A stretch of DNA of 64,000 nucleotides, taken from positions 62,001 through 126,000 of the forward strand of contig JAEXHI010000021.1 in assembly GCA_023450085.1 (NCBI GenBank). Reading direction: 5' to 3'. Position 1 is the stretch's first letter. Each line of letters begins with the position of its first letter. A program made the position numbers and the translations under genes. Positions 23,102 to 31,417 of the stretch are shown piece after piece. The notes under the pieces were generated by a model, which did not search any database, had not been told where the DNA came from, and worked only from the letters and a program-made list of their open reading frames with translations. The stretch comes from Bacteroidota bacterium (GTDB lineage Bacteria; Bacteroidota; Bacteroidia; Sphingobacteriales; Sphingobacteriaceae).

Positions 23102-24733
23102 TTGATTGACGTAAATAATATTTCTGTATCATTTGGTGGCACTACGCTTTTTAGCGACGTATCCTTTTCTATTAACGAGAACGATAAAATTGCCCTAATG
23201 GGTAAAAATGGCGCAGGCAAATCAACCTTATTAAAAATTATAGCAGGAGCTGGTAAAGCTACTAGCGGACATGTTTCTGGCCCTAAAGATGCGGTCATTG
23301 CCTATTTGCCGCAACACTTGCTTACTGAAGACAATGTGACTGTTTTTGAAGAGACTTCAAAAGCTTTTAGCGAAGTTTATCAGATGCGTGATGAGCTGGA
23401 AAGCTTAAACGAGCAGCTTAATATTCGTACAGATTACGATACCGACGATTACATGAAATTGATTGAAAGGGTATCGGAACTGAGCGAAAAGTTCTATTCT
23501 ATTGAAGAAGTGAACTATGATGCGGAGGTAGAGAAAGTGTTAAAAGGTTTAGGTTTCCTTCGTTCTGACTTTACCCGTCAAACCTCAGAATTCTCCGGTG
23601 GATGGCGCATGCGTATTGAGTTAGCAAAAATCCTATTGAAGAAACCAGACCTTATTTTGCTAGATGAGCCTACCAACCACATGGATATTGAAAGTATCCA
23701 ATGGCTGGAAGACTTTTTGATTAACTCGGCCAAAGCGGTAATTGTGATTTCTCACGACCGTGCTTTTGTAGATAATATTACCAATAGAACCATTGAAGTA
23801 ACCATGGGTCGTATTTACGATTATAAAGCAAAATACACCCATTACCTGCAACTGCGAAAAGAACGTCGCGAACACCAATTAAAGGCTTACGAAGAGCAAC
23901 AGCGTTTTATTGCCGACAATCAGGAGTTTATTGACCGCTTCAAAGGAACTTATTCTAAAACACTTCAGGTACAATCGAGAGTGAAGATGCTGGAGAAATT
24001 AGAAGTTATTCAAGTAGATGAAGTAGATAATTCTGCTTTACGTTTGAAATTCCCTCCTTCTCCCCGTTCAGGAAACTATCCTGTAATTGTAGAGGAGTTG
24101 ACCAAAGCTTATGGTGAGCATTTAGTGTTTGAGAAAGCTTCGATGGTGATTGAGCGTGGACAGAAAGTAGCATTTGTAGGTAAAAATGGTGAGGGTAAAT
24201 CTACCATGATTAAAGCCATTATGGGCGAGATTGACTACGAAGGTGAATTGAAGGTGGGACATAATGTAAAGATTGGCTACTTTGCTCAAAATCAAGCGGC
24301 ATTATTAGATGGAGAATTAACGGTTTTTGACACGATTGATCAGATTGCTGTGGGCGATGTTCGTGTGAAAATTAAGGACTTACTGGGTGCTTTTATGTTT
24401 AGTGGCGATGATACCACCAAAAAGGTGAAAGTATTATCTGGAGGAGAAAAAACACGTTTGGCCATGATTAAACTATTATTGGAACCTGTAAACGTGCTTA
24501 TTCTGGATGAGCCTACCAACCACTTGGACATGAAAACCAAGGATATTATTAAAGATGCTTTACGTGACTTTGATGGTACATTAATCTTGGTATCTCACGA
24601 TAGAGATTTCTTAGATGGATTGGCCGAAAAAGTATTTGAATTTGGAAATAAACGTGTCCGTGAACACTTTGAAGATATCAAAGGTTTCTTAGCTTATAAG
24701 AAAATGGATAGTTTAAAAGAGATTGAAAAATAA
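23102..24733 (+). CDS. ABC-F family ribosome-associated ATPase
   Basis: 543 residues from the TTG at 23102 (reads MIDVNNISVSFGG, the usual family start). Two ATP-binding cassettes in one chain and no membrane segment: first Walker A GKNGAGKST, signature FSGGWRMRIELAK, Walker B LILLDEPTNHMD; second Walker A GKNGEGKST, signature LSGGEKTRLAM and LILDEPTNHLD; a charged linker between (RKERREHQLKAYEEQQRF). ABC-F proteins act at the ribosome E site in translation or antibiotic protection; which subgroup is not settled. Confidence 0.93.
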   Translation: MIDVNNISVSFGGTTLFSDVSFSINENDKIALMGKNGAGKSTLLKIIAGAGKATSGHVSGPKDAVIAYLPQHLLTEDNVTVFEETSKAFSEVYQMRDELESLNEQLNIRTDYDTDDYMKLIERVSELSEKFYSIEEVNYDAEVEKVLKGLGFLRSDFTRQTSEFSGGWRMRIELAKILLKKPDLILLDEPTNHMDIESIQWLEDFLINSAKAVIVISHDRAFVDNITNRTIEVTMGRIYDYKAKYTHYLQLRKERREHQLKAYEEQQRFIADNQEFIDRFKGTYSKTLQVQSRVKMLEKLEVIQVDEVDNSALRLKFPPSPRSGNYPVIVEELTKAYGEHLVFEKASMVIERGQKVAFVGKNGEGKSTMIKAIMGEIDYEGELKVGHNVKIGYFAQNQAALLDGELTVFDTIDQIAVGDVRVKIKDLLGAFMFSGDDTTKKVKVLSGGEKTRLAMIKLLLEPVNVLILDEPTNHLDMKTKDIIKDALRDFDGTLILVSHDRDFLDGLAEKVFEFGNKRVREHFEDIKGFLAYKKMDSLKEIEK

Positions 24734-24737
24734 CAAG

Positions 24738-24764
24738 AAAGGCGCTTAAAGGCGCCTTTTTTTT
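24738..24764 (+). terminator. Intrinsic terminator of the ABC-F gene
   Basis: Stem AAAGGCGC (24738-24745) / GCGCCTTT (24752-24759) followed by T to 24764, 5 bp after the stop. Confidence 0.9.
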
Positions 24765-24902
24765 GTAGCTATGCTTCCGTTCCTAAGCACTATTCTCTCC
24801 CTTTTAGGGAGAGATGCCAAAGGCAGAGAGGGTGTTTTGAATGTTGCAAAGTTCAAAGATTTCTCGACTACACTGCGTTTCGCTCGAAATGACGCACAGA
24901 CA

Positions 24903-25673
24903 TTAGGCTAATTTCTGTCCAAAAATCTTACTCAAGCCATCATACAACGCTGGATGTTTGTCTTTCATTCGTTCTGGGTTTTCGAAGAAATACTCAGAAG
25001 TTACTGCAAAAAACTCCGCTTCATTGGTAATGGCATAAGGATTAATATCCGACTGATTGTCTTCGATTTTTTGTATCTCCTGATGCATCATTTTCACCCA
25101 TGGAATAGCATATCCATGTTTCATGAAGTTTTGTGGTACTCCATCGGTAGCGCCGTCTGATTTATCTAATAAATGTACAAACTCATGTATACCTGTGTTT
25201 TCTCTACCTGCACTTTTACTAAAGCCATGCCTCAAAGCCGACTGAGAAAGAATCATTTGTCCGTTCATGTAGCCATCGCCCACCATACCCATAATATTTC
25301 GCTCACCTTCAGCAAACTGGAAGTCCTTATTAAAAGTATCAGGATATAACAATACGGTTCCAAGATTACGGTATTCCCAGTGGTCAAAACCTAAAATTGG
25401 AATAACGGCACTGGCTCCTACCAATATTCTATCTAGAGGTGAAATCTCGGTACCAACACCTTCAATTTTAATGCCCCCTAAAAATTGAGCTAATTTATTT
25501 TCAAATACCTGTTTTTTATTAGGGTCAAGTGCAGCATAAAATTCAACATGTTCCTGTAAAAGCTGTTTGTCCTCATTACTTAAAATGCTAGGCGTAACTT
25601 TCTTTTTTCTGAAAATGAAATAAAGGGCAATTGCTAAGAAGACAAGCAGGATAAAATATGGATATAAGTTCAC
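24903..25673 (-). CDS. M90-family zinc peptidase (MtfA-like)
   Basis: 256 residues: one N-terminal membrane segment (5-21), then the MtfA core with the zinc motif HEFVH at 163-167 and a downstream EFFAVTSEYFFENPE that supplies the third ligand region. E. coli MtfA is a peptidase that also binds the regulator Mlc; no Mlc-like gene is here. The membrane anchor distinguishes it from the soluble E. coli form. Confidence 0.88.
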   Translation of the reverse strand: MNLYPYFILLVFLAIALYFIFRKKKVTPSILSNEDKQLLQEHVEFYAALDPNKKQVFENKLAQFLGGIKIEGVGTEISPLDRILVGASAVIPILGFDHWEYRNLGTVLLYPDTFNKDFQFAEGERNIMGMVGDGYMNGQMILSQSALRHGFSKSAGRENTGIHEFVHLLDKSDGATDGVPQNFMKHGYAIPWVKMMHQEIQKIEDNQSDINPYAITNEAEFFAVTSEYFFENPERMKDKHPALYDGLSKIFGQKLA

Positions 25674-25726
25674 AGGGATAAATTGGTTAGCGTTAGAGAA
25701 TGGCGTTTTGCCTATACAAAAAGATA

Positions 25727-25763
25727 GAGGCAGTACAAAAAATGAAGCTCTTCGTACTGCCTC
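25727..25763 (-). terminator. Hairpin after the glutathione peroxidase gene
   Basis: Perfect arms GAGGCAGTAC (25727-25736) / GTACTGCCTC (25754-25763), 7 bp past the stop; on the minus strand it is followed by TATCTTTTTG. Confidence 0.65.
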
Positions 25764-25769
25764 TTCAAA

Positions 25770-26288
25770 TTAAAAGTTTTTTACAATCTGCTCGTCTAGA
25801 GGTTTAACAGCAGAACGGTAACGGTGTACCAACTCCCCTTTTTCGTTGATGAGGAATTTTTCAAAGTTCCATTTAATGTCACCAGTGAAATCAGGATTGG
25901 TTTGCGTGGTTAAATATTGGAACAATGGCGTAATGCTTTCACCTTTTACATCGCTTTTTTCGGCAATTAAAAATGTGGTATTGAATTTACTGCTGCAAAA
26001 TTCTTTAATTTCTGCATTGCTACCTAGCTCCTGTCCGCCAAAGTTTGCTGATGGAAAGCCAATCAATACAACTTCTTTACCGTATTGCTTGTGTAATTTT
26101 TCTAAATCTTCGTACTGTTTAGTGTAGCCACATTTAGAAGCGGTATTTACAATTAAGATTTTCTTTCCCTTAAATTTAGAAAGCTTTACTTCCTTACCGT
26201 CTAAGGTTTTAAAAGAAAAACCGTAAATATCTTTTGGTGGATTTGGTGCTATCATTAAGCCCAAAAATAATAACAAAGTATTAAGCAT
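25770..26288 (-). CDS. Glutathione peroxidase-like thiol peroxidase, exported
   Basis: 172 residues with an N-terminal hydrophobic signal (MLNTLLLFLGLMIA) and a Gpx fold. The peroxidatic Cys53 is in TASKCGYTKQYE; the FPSANFGGQE segment carries Asn82 where the canonical catalytic Gln lies; KWNFEKFL supplies Trp140-Asn141. Bacterial Cys-Gpx enzymes mostly use thioredoxin. Export suggests protection of the periplasm. Monocistronic. Confidence 0.87.
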   Translation of the reverse strand: MLNTLLLFLGLMIAPNPPKDIYGFSFKTLDGKEVKLSKFKGKKILIVNTASKCGYTKQYEDLEKLHKQYGKEVVLIGFPSANFGGQELGSNAEIKEFCSSKFNTTFLIAEKSDVKGESITPLFQYLTTQTNPDFTGDIKWNFEKFLINEKGELVHRYRSAVKPLDEQIVKNF

Positions 26289-26398
26289 GATTTTTAGTTT
26301 TTGTATAAAACGAATATAAGGAGAAAAAGATTGTTTCAGTGATGTTAAGTTTAAATGAACTGTAGCTTTTTGGTAAAACTTCTGGTGATACTTTTACA

Positions 26399-26480
26399 AG
26401 ACTTACGAAGTTTTGAAACGGCGAAGCCCTTAACTTTACTATTATTCAGACTTACGAAGTTTTCAAAACTTCGTAAGTCT
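26399..26480. repeat. Nested AGACTTACGAAGTTT palindromes
   Basis: A long-form element starts at 26399 (inverted centre AAACGGCGAAGCCCTTAAC) but its far end has been replaced by a complete short-form palindrome at 26448-26480. It looks like one element inserted into, or recombined with, another. Confidence 0.8.
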
Positions 26481-26498
26481 TTCAACGGTCTGTGTTTT

Positions 26499-26812
26499 TA
26501 ACACCCCACCCTTCGGGCACCGCTCTAGCAGAGGGGAATTTGGGATTGAGCTAAACCTTCCTAAGTGCTTGTAACGGCCTATTGTAATGTGGCAGAGGAA
26601 GCCATTAAAGCGTGTTCACTAACACTTGACGAAGTACAAGCAAGCTAGATGTAGAAGTGTGGCAGCTTCGTTAATATAGCATTTGCTCACGCACGGCTCA
26701 GCTAGCGCAATAAAAGCTTTAATGAGCTGGAGCAACACAGTACAATCAGCCTTGAACTTTTGGTCCTTTTCTTTCAAGAGAAAAGGACTAGGCCCAACGG
26801 CCATGAGTGAAT
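26499..26812 (-). repeat. Composite intergenic repeat, inverted copy C
   Basis: Reverse orientation of copies A and B: starts ACACCCCACCCTTCGGGCAC and ends GGCCCAACGGCCATGAGTGAA. The AGACTTACGAAGTTT elements at 26399-26480 lie on the correct side for the inverted order. A 61-codon frame on the minus strand belongs to the repeat and is not a gene. Gap 26289-26885 contains only this and a promoter. Confidence 0.85.
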
Positions 26813-26872
26813 ATATATTAAAAGGTATTCGTTTGAAGTTTTGCTTTTTTTGAAGGAAGCCCTAAATATTTA

Positions 26873-26880
26873 TATATTTG
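26873..26880 (+). promoter_or_regulatory. -7 box abutting a lipoprotein start
   Basis: TATATTTG ends only 5 bp before the ATG at 26886, so the transcript must start at or next to the start codon. Confidence 0.65.
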
Positions 26881-26885
26881 GATAC

Positions 26886-27578
26886 ATGAAATCTATTCGA
26901 TTATCATATTGTGCGCTCGGGCTATTAATTAGCGCTGTTTTGTGGTTCTCTTCTTGTAATAAAGAAAAGAATGCACCGAAGCCTGATATGGGTTATAATT
27001 ATTTTCCGCTAAAAGTAAATCAGGAGACTATCTATAATGTAGATTCTACCGTTTATAATGATTTCAACAACTCCACTACCTTATTCCAATTTCAGTTAAA
27101 GGATATTGTAGTTAATAAATTTAAAGATGTTGAAGGTTACGAGACTTATAGAGTGGAGCGTTATAAGAAAACCAGTACGCAAGATTGGTTTTTCCAAAAG
27201 TTGATTACCCGTCGTATCGTCAATAATAGAGCTGAAGAGGTGTTGGATAATAGAAGATATGTGAGGTTGGTGTTCCCTCCTTCTTTGCAATCTGCATGGA
27301 ACGGTAACCTTTATAATGATATGGATGTTTGGCGTCATGAAATTACGGCTATTGATGTTCCTTTGACGATAGGCACTAACAAACTTGACTCGACCTTAAG
27401 TATTACTCAATACAAGGAAGTAAATTTGATTAGGGAAGATATCTACTTAGAAACTTATGCTAAAAATGTAGGTTTAGTAGTTAAAGAAGTAAAAGCCATT
27501 GATAAAGATATTTCTACAGGTCGTACCCGAAGAGGCTTTATGTATAAGATGCAATTAAATAGTTTTACGACTAAATAA
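26886..27578 (+). CDS. Hypothetical lipoprotein
   Basis: About 230 residues, start MKSIRLSYCALGLLISAVLWFSSC with lipobox FSSC. The mature part has alternating beta-type segments (NYFPLKVNQETIYNVDSTVYNDF; FQFQLKDIVVNKF; YVRLVFPPSLQSAWNGN). This layout is common in Bacteroidota lipoproteins without known function. The start at 26886 is favoured over 26841 because it begins a proper signal peptide and follows a TAnnTTTG box. Upstream of topA on the same strand. Confidence 0.7.
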   Translation: MKSIRLSYCALGLLISAVLWFSSCNKEKNAPKPDMGYNYFPLKVNQETIYNVDSTVYNDFNNSTTLFQFQLKDIVVNKFKDVEGYETYRVERYKKTSTQDWFFQKLITRRIVNNRAEEVLDNRRYVRLVFPPSLQSAWNGNLYNDMDVWRHEITAIDVPLTIGTNKLDSTLSITQYKEVNLIREDIYLETYAKNVGLVVKEVKAIDKDISTGRTRRGFMYKMQLNSFTTK

Positions 27579-27806
27579 TTTGATTTTAAATTAAATCAGA
27601 ATATTGACTTTCAGCTTCCAAAGCCACATTTCAACCCTTTCAACCTCGTTTAATCAGTCCGTAAAAGAGCTTAATAACGTAACAGAATAAATGAACGTTT
27701 AGCGTTCCTGTTTTTGGCCTACGTTAAAATTTTATTTCAAAAAAAACGCTACCAATTTTGAATTTGGTTGATTTTATAGTTTTATTTGCACAAAAACCCC
27801 TAATTA

Positions 27807-30347
27807 ATGGCAAAAAATTTATTGATAGTTGAGTCACCCGCAAAAGCGAAAACCATAGAAGGATACCTTGGAAAAGATTTCCTAGTAAAATCTAGCTACG
27901 GCCACATTCGCGACTTGGTTAAGGGTGACATGGGCATAGATGTTGACAATAATTTTTCGCAAACTTATGAGGTGCCAGCCGATAAAAAGCAGGTGGTCAC
28001 CGAATTAAAAAAATTAGCTAAGGATGCCGAAACGGTTTGGTTGGCATCCGATGAGGACCGCGAGGGAGAAGCCATTTCGTGGCACTTATTTGAAACATTA
28101 GGGTTAAAAACAGAGAAAACAAAACGTATCGTATTTCACGAAATTACCAAGCCTGCGATATTAAAAGCTATAGAAACGCCAAGAGGTATTGATTATAACT
28201 TGGTTTATGCACAACAGGCTCGTAGGGTTTTAGACCGCTTGGTGGGTTTTGAACTTTCACCAGTACTATGGAAAAAGGTAAAACCTTCACTTTCGGCAGG
28301 TCGTGTACAATCAGTTGCGGTACGTTTAATTGTAGATAGAGAACGTGAAATCAATAATTTTGAGAGTACCGCTGCTTTTAAGATTACTGCACAATTTACC
28401 ACTGGTAAAGGAAAAGAAATTGTAAAGGCAGAGCTGCCACAGCGATTTGAGAAAGCTGAAGAGGCTGAAAAGTTTCTTCAAGATTGTATCAACGCTAGTT
28501 TCAAGGTAAATAACTTAGAGGTTAAACCTGCTAAACGTAATCCAGCAGCACCTTTTACTACCTCTACTTTGCAACAGGAAGCATCCAGAAAACTGGGATT
28601 TTCAGTGGCACGTACCATGCAAATTGCGCAAAGGCTTTACGAAAATGGTAAAATTACCTATATGCGTACCGATTCGGTAAACTTATCGGAAACTGCCATT
28701 GCTGCTGCTGCTGCTGAAATTAAATCGGCCTACGGTAACCAATACCACCAACCAAGAGTTTATAAAACGAAATCTGCAGGTGCACAAGAGGCTCACGAGG
28801 CCATCCGCCCTACTTATTTCGACCAACATACCACTAATGGTGATGCTTCGGAAAGACGTTTGTACGAACTGATTTGGAAGCGTGCCATTGCTTCGCAAAT
28901 GAGTGAGGCTATTTTTGAAAAAACAACCGTTGATATTGGTGTAAGCACTCGTAACGAAGTTTTTGGTGCAGAAGGTGAAGTATTAAAGTTCGACGGTTTC
29001 TTAAAGGTATACTTGGAATCGACCGATGATGAGGATGATGAGAACGAGAACAACATGCTTCCTGCATTAACCAGAGGTCAGGAACTTTCGTTAAAGGAAA
29101 TGTTGGCTACAGAGCGTTTCTCAAGACCACCAGCACGGTATACGGAGGCTAGTTTGGTAAAGAAACTAGAAGAACTTGGCATTGGTCGCCCGTCTACTTA
29201 TGCACCAACCATTTCAACCATTCAAAACAGAGGTTATGTGGTGAAAGAAGATAGAGATGGTAAAAAGAGAGAATATTTAGCTTTTGCGTTGAGCAATGGC
29301 GACATCACTAAACAAAAGAAATCTGAAATCACAGGTGCTGAGAAATCAAAATTATTTCCTACTGATATTGGTGAGGTGGTAAACGATTTCTTAGTTGAGC
29401 ATTTTAAAGGTATTGTTGATTTTAATTTTACCGCTAACGTTGAAAAGCAATTTGATGAAATTGCACAAGGTTTGCAAGAATGGACAGCAATGCTCCACTC
29501 CTTTTATAAGCCTTTCCACAATGAAGTAGAAACCACTATTGAAACGGCTGATAGAGCAACTGGTGAACGCTTATTGGGTGTTGACCCTGTAAGTGGCAAA
29601 AACGTTTATGCCAAAGTAGGCAGATACGGACCATTGGTACAAATTGGTGAGATTAGTGATGATGAAGCAGATAAGCCGCGTTATGCCAGCTTAACCAAAA
29701 TGCAGTCTGTAGGTACCATTTCATTGGAAGATGCCTTGGATTTATTTAAGTTGCCTTTTCAATTGGAAGATTACCAAGGTAAAGAGGTTTCTGTTGGATT
29801 GGGACGTTTTGGACCTTATGTAAAATGGGGAGATGCTTTTATTTCTATCCCTAAAAATGTAGACCCATTAACAATAGATAACGAAAGAGCGATTGAGATT
29901 ATTAGCGAAAAACTAGATGCTGATGCTCCTGTGGCTCATTACCAAAATATGCCTGTAACGAAAGGTAAAGGACGTTTTGGACCGTTTATTAAATGGAATG
30001 AGTTGTTTATCAATGTGCCAAAAGCATATAACTTCGATAACCTTTCTCAAAAGGATATAGAGGAGTTAATCAGCAAAAAAGTTGAGAAAGAAAACAACCG
30101 TTTCATTCAACAATGGACGGAGCATAAAATAGCGATTGAAAATGGTAGATGGGGACCTTTTATCCGTTTTGGCAAGGACATGCTGAAACTAGGTAATAAC
30201 CCTGCGACCAAACAAAAATATACTGCAGAGGAACTTTCGAACATTTCATTGGATGAAGTAAAGGCGCTCATTGTAGCTCAAAAACCTGATGCTTTTGAAA
30301 GCAAAAAGAAAGCTCCAGCTAAAAAAGCAGTAGCGAAGAAAAAATAG
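27807..30347 (+). CDS. topA: DNA topoisomerase I
   Basis: 846-residue type IA topoisomerase that relaxes negative supercoils. TOPRIM domain at the N-terminus (IVESPAKAKTI; acidic triad in SDEDREGE at 81-88), catalytic Tyr285 in ITYMRTDSVNLS, SAGRVQSVAVRLI near 163. The C-terminal third has repeats of GRFGPYVKWGD / GRFGPFIKWNE / GRWGPFIRFGK instead of zinc fingers and ends in a Lys/Ala tail (KKKAPAKKAVAKKK) likely to bind DNA. Length and layout are normal for this phylum. Confidence 0.95.
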   Translation: MAKNLLIVESPAKAKTIEGYLGKDFLVKSSYGHIRDLVKGDMGIDVDNNFSQTYEVPADKKQVVTELKKLAKDAETVWLASDEDREGEAISWHLFETLGLKTEKTKRIVFHEITKPAILKAIETPRGIDYNLVYAQQARRVLDRLVGFELSPVLWKKVKPSLSAGRVQSVAVRLIVDREREINNFESTAAFKITAQFTTGKGKEIVKAELPQRFEKAEEAEKFLQDCINASFKVNNLEVKPAKRNPAAPFTTSTLQQEASRKLGFSVARTMQIAQRLYENGKITYMRTDSVNLSETAIAAAAAEIKSAYGNQYHQPRVYKTKSAGAQEAHEAIRPTYFDQHTTNGDASERRLYELIWKRAIASQMSEAIFEKTTVDIGVSTRNEVFGAEGEVLKFDGFLKVYLESTDDEDDENENNMLPALTRGQELSLKEMLATERFSRPPARYTEASLVKKLEELGIGRPSTYAPTISTIQNRGYVVKEDRDGKKREYLAFALSNGDITKQKKSEITGAEKSKLFPTDIGEVVNDFLVEHFKGIVDFNFTANVEKQFDEIAQGLQEWTAMLHSFYKPFHNEVETTIETADRATGERLLGVDPVSGKNVYAKVGRYGPLVQIGEISDDEADKPRYASLTKMQSVGTISLEDALDLFKLPFQLEDYQGKEVSVGLGRFGPYVKWGDAFISIPKNVDPLTIDNERAIEIISEKLDADAPVAHYQNMPVTKGKGRFGPFIKWNELFINVPKAYNFDNLSQKDIEELISKKVEKENNRFIQQWTEHKIAIENGRWGPFIRFGKDMLKLGNNPATKQKYTAEELSNISLDEVKALIVAQKPDAFESKKKAPAKKAVAKKK

Positions 30348-30361
30348 GTGCACTGACGCAT

Positions 30362-30462
30362 CGTCATTTCGAACGCATATGAGAAATCTAGCGACTGATA
30401 TCCGTATGGCTAGATTTCTCCTTGCCGAAAATCGCAGAAGGCCTCCCCTCGTCGAAATGACG
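30362..30462. repeat. CGTCATTTCGA inverted-repeat element, copy 1
   Basis: Outer ends CGTCATTTCGA / TCGAAATGACG and inner GAGAAATCTAGC / GCTAGATTTCTC. Lies 15 bp after topA. Same family at 37019, 41950 and 42173. Confidence 0.8.
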
Positions 30463-30529
30463 TAAATAGGAATATTTCTGCCAAAATAGAATTGCTCTCC
30501 TTTTATCGCTTTGACGAAAATTGTGAAAA

Positions 30530-30934
30530 ATGAAAAAAGACTTACCTGAAAATATCGTAGAAGACGTTGCTATTGCCGTTGCCTTAATGAGCGAAACACC
30601 AGAAGTTAAAAACTGGACCGTTTATTTAGTGAATTTAAAGAACGAGCCCATTACCAATGTGCTAATTACCTCTAAAGGTTATGGTGAAAAAGATGGCAAA
30701 GAAGTTAAAACCTCATTATTAAGACATTTTATAGGTGATGTTGAAGCGCAGGGATACGCTGGTGTAGAAGCAATTGACCCCGCTGTTTTTGGCCTCACCA
30801 ATGAATATTGGTTGAGTTACTACATTGGCAACACCATTTACGATAAGAAATTCATTTTCCTTCCTGAAAGTATTATTGATAGCAATTTGATTAGAATTCC
30901 TGTGCTTAATAAACCTGGAGTGATGATTAAATAG
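30530..30934 (+). CDS. Conserved hypothetical protein
   Basis: 134 residues, soluble, no signal peptide. Reads KDLPENIVEDVAIAVALMSE, then WTVYLVNLKNEPITNVLITSKGYG and FIFLPESIIDSNLIRIPVLNKPGVMIK. I recall similar single-domain proteins as widely conserved in Bacteroidota without a proven role. Monocistronic between two repeat regions. Confidence 0.75.
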   Translation: MKKDLPENIVEDVAIAVALMSETPEVKNWTVYLVNLKNEPITNVLITSKGYGEKDGKEVKTSLLRHFIGDVEAQGYAGVEAIDPAVFGLTNEYWLSYYIGNTIYDKKFIFLPESIIDSNLIRIPVLNKPGVMIK

Positions 30935-30962
30935 GACTTTCCACATAGGTCCGCCTGCCGTC

Positions 30963-31063
30963 ATGCCCAACTCGATTGGGCATCGTAATGAGATGATAAG
31001 CTTATTTAAGCTGTTAGAAATTTTGCAGGCATATTGTTTTAAGATTCCCGCCGATGCGGGAAT
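30963..31063. repeat. Two short GC-rich palindromes
   Basis: ATGCCCAA/TTGGGCAT at 30963-30983 and ATTCCCGC/GCGGGAAT at 31044-31063 (the second shares arms with 2214-2233). Both carry TGACG-type flanks. Part of the gene-free gap 30935-31417. Confidence 0.7.
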
Positions 31064-31120
31064 GACGTACTATGGAAAGTACGTTGCTAAATGTTTGCAA
31101 TTAACCTTAATATATTACGT

Positions 31121-31305
31121 CCTAAATTCCCCTCTACCAGAGGCATGCCCAAAGGGCGGGGTGTTCTACACTATTAAGACTTACGAAGTTTCTAAATGGC
31201 AAAGCCCTTAACTTCACCTTTCAAAAAACAAACAAATAAAGTTAAACTTCGTAAGTCTAAGGTTCTAACGTAAATGCTTTCACCGTTTCAAAACTTCGTA
31301 AGTCT
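31121..31305 (+). repeat. End module of the composite repeat plus long and half palindromes
   Basis: AAATTCCCCTCTACCAGAGG to GGGCGGGGTGTT (31124-31164) is the end module of the composite element without its body. It is followed by a long-form AGACTTACGAAGTTT palindrome with a different centre (31177-31258) and a further half-copy ending TTCGTAAGTCT at 31305. Confidence 0.75.
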
Positions 31306-31324
31306 ACAAAACGCTATATGTTCA

Positions 31325-31373
31325 AAACTGTTTCGTATGTTGACAACTCTTTTCTCAACATACGAAACAGTTT
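31325..31373 (+). promoter_or_regulatory. Perfect 19-bp inverted repeat before the macroglobulin gene
   Basis: Arms AAACTGTTTCGTATGTTGA (31325-31343) and TCAACATACGAAACAGTTT (31355-31373) with an 11-base loop, followed by CATGCTTTTTT. It lies 44 bp before the ATG at 31418. It could be an operator for a dimeric regulator, an attenuator or a terminator that insulates the gene from the repeats; the sequence cannot decide. Confidence 0.6.
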
Positions 31374-31417
31374 CATGCTTTTTTCGTTAATTTCATTACG
31401 TACTCACACTACATCGT

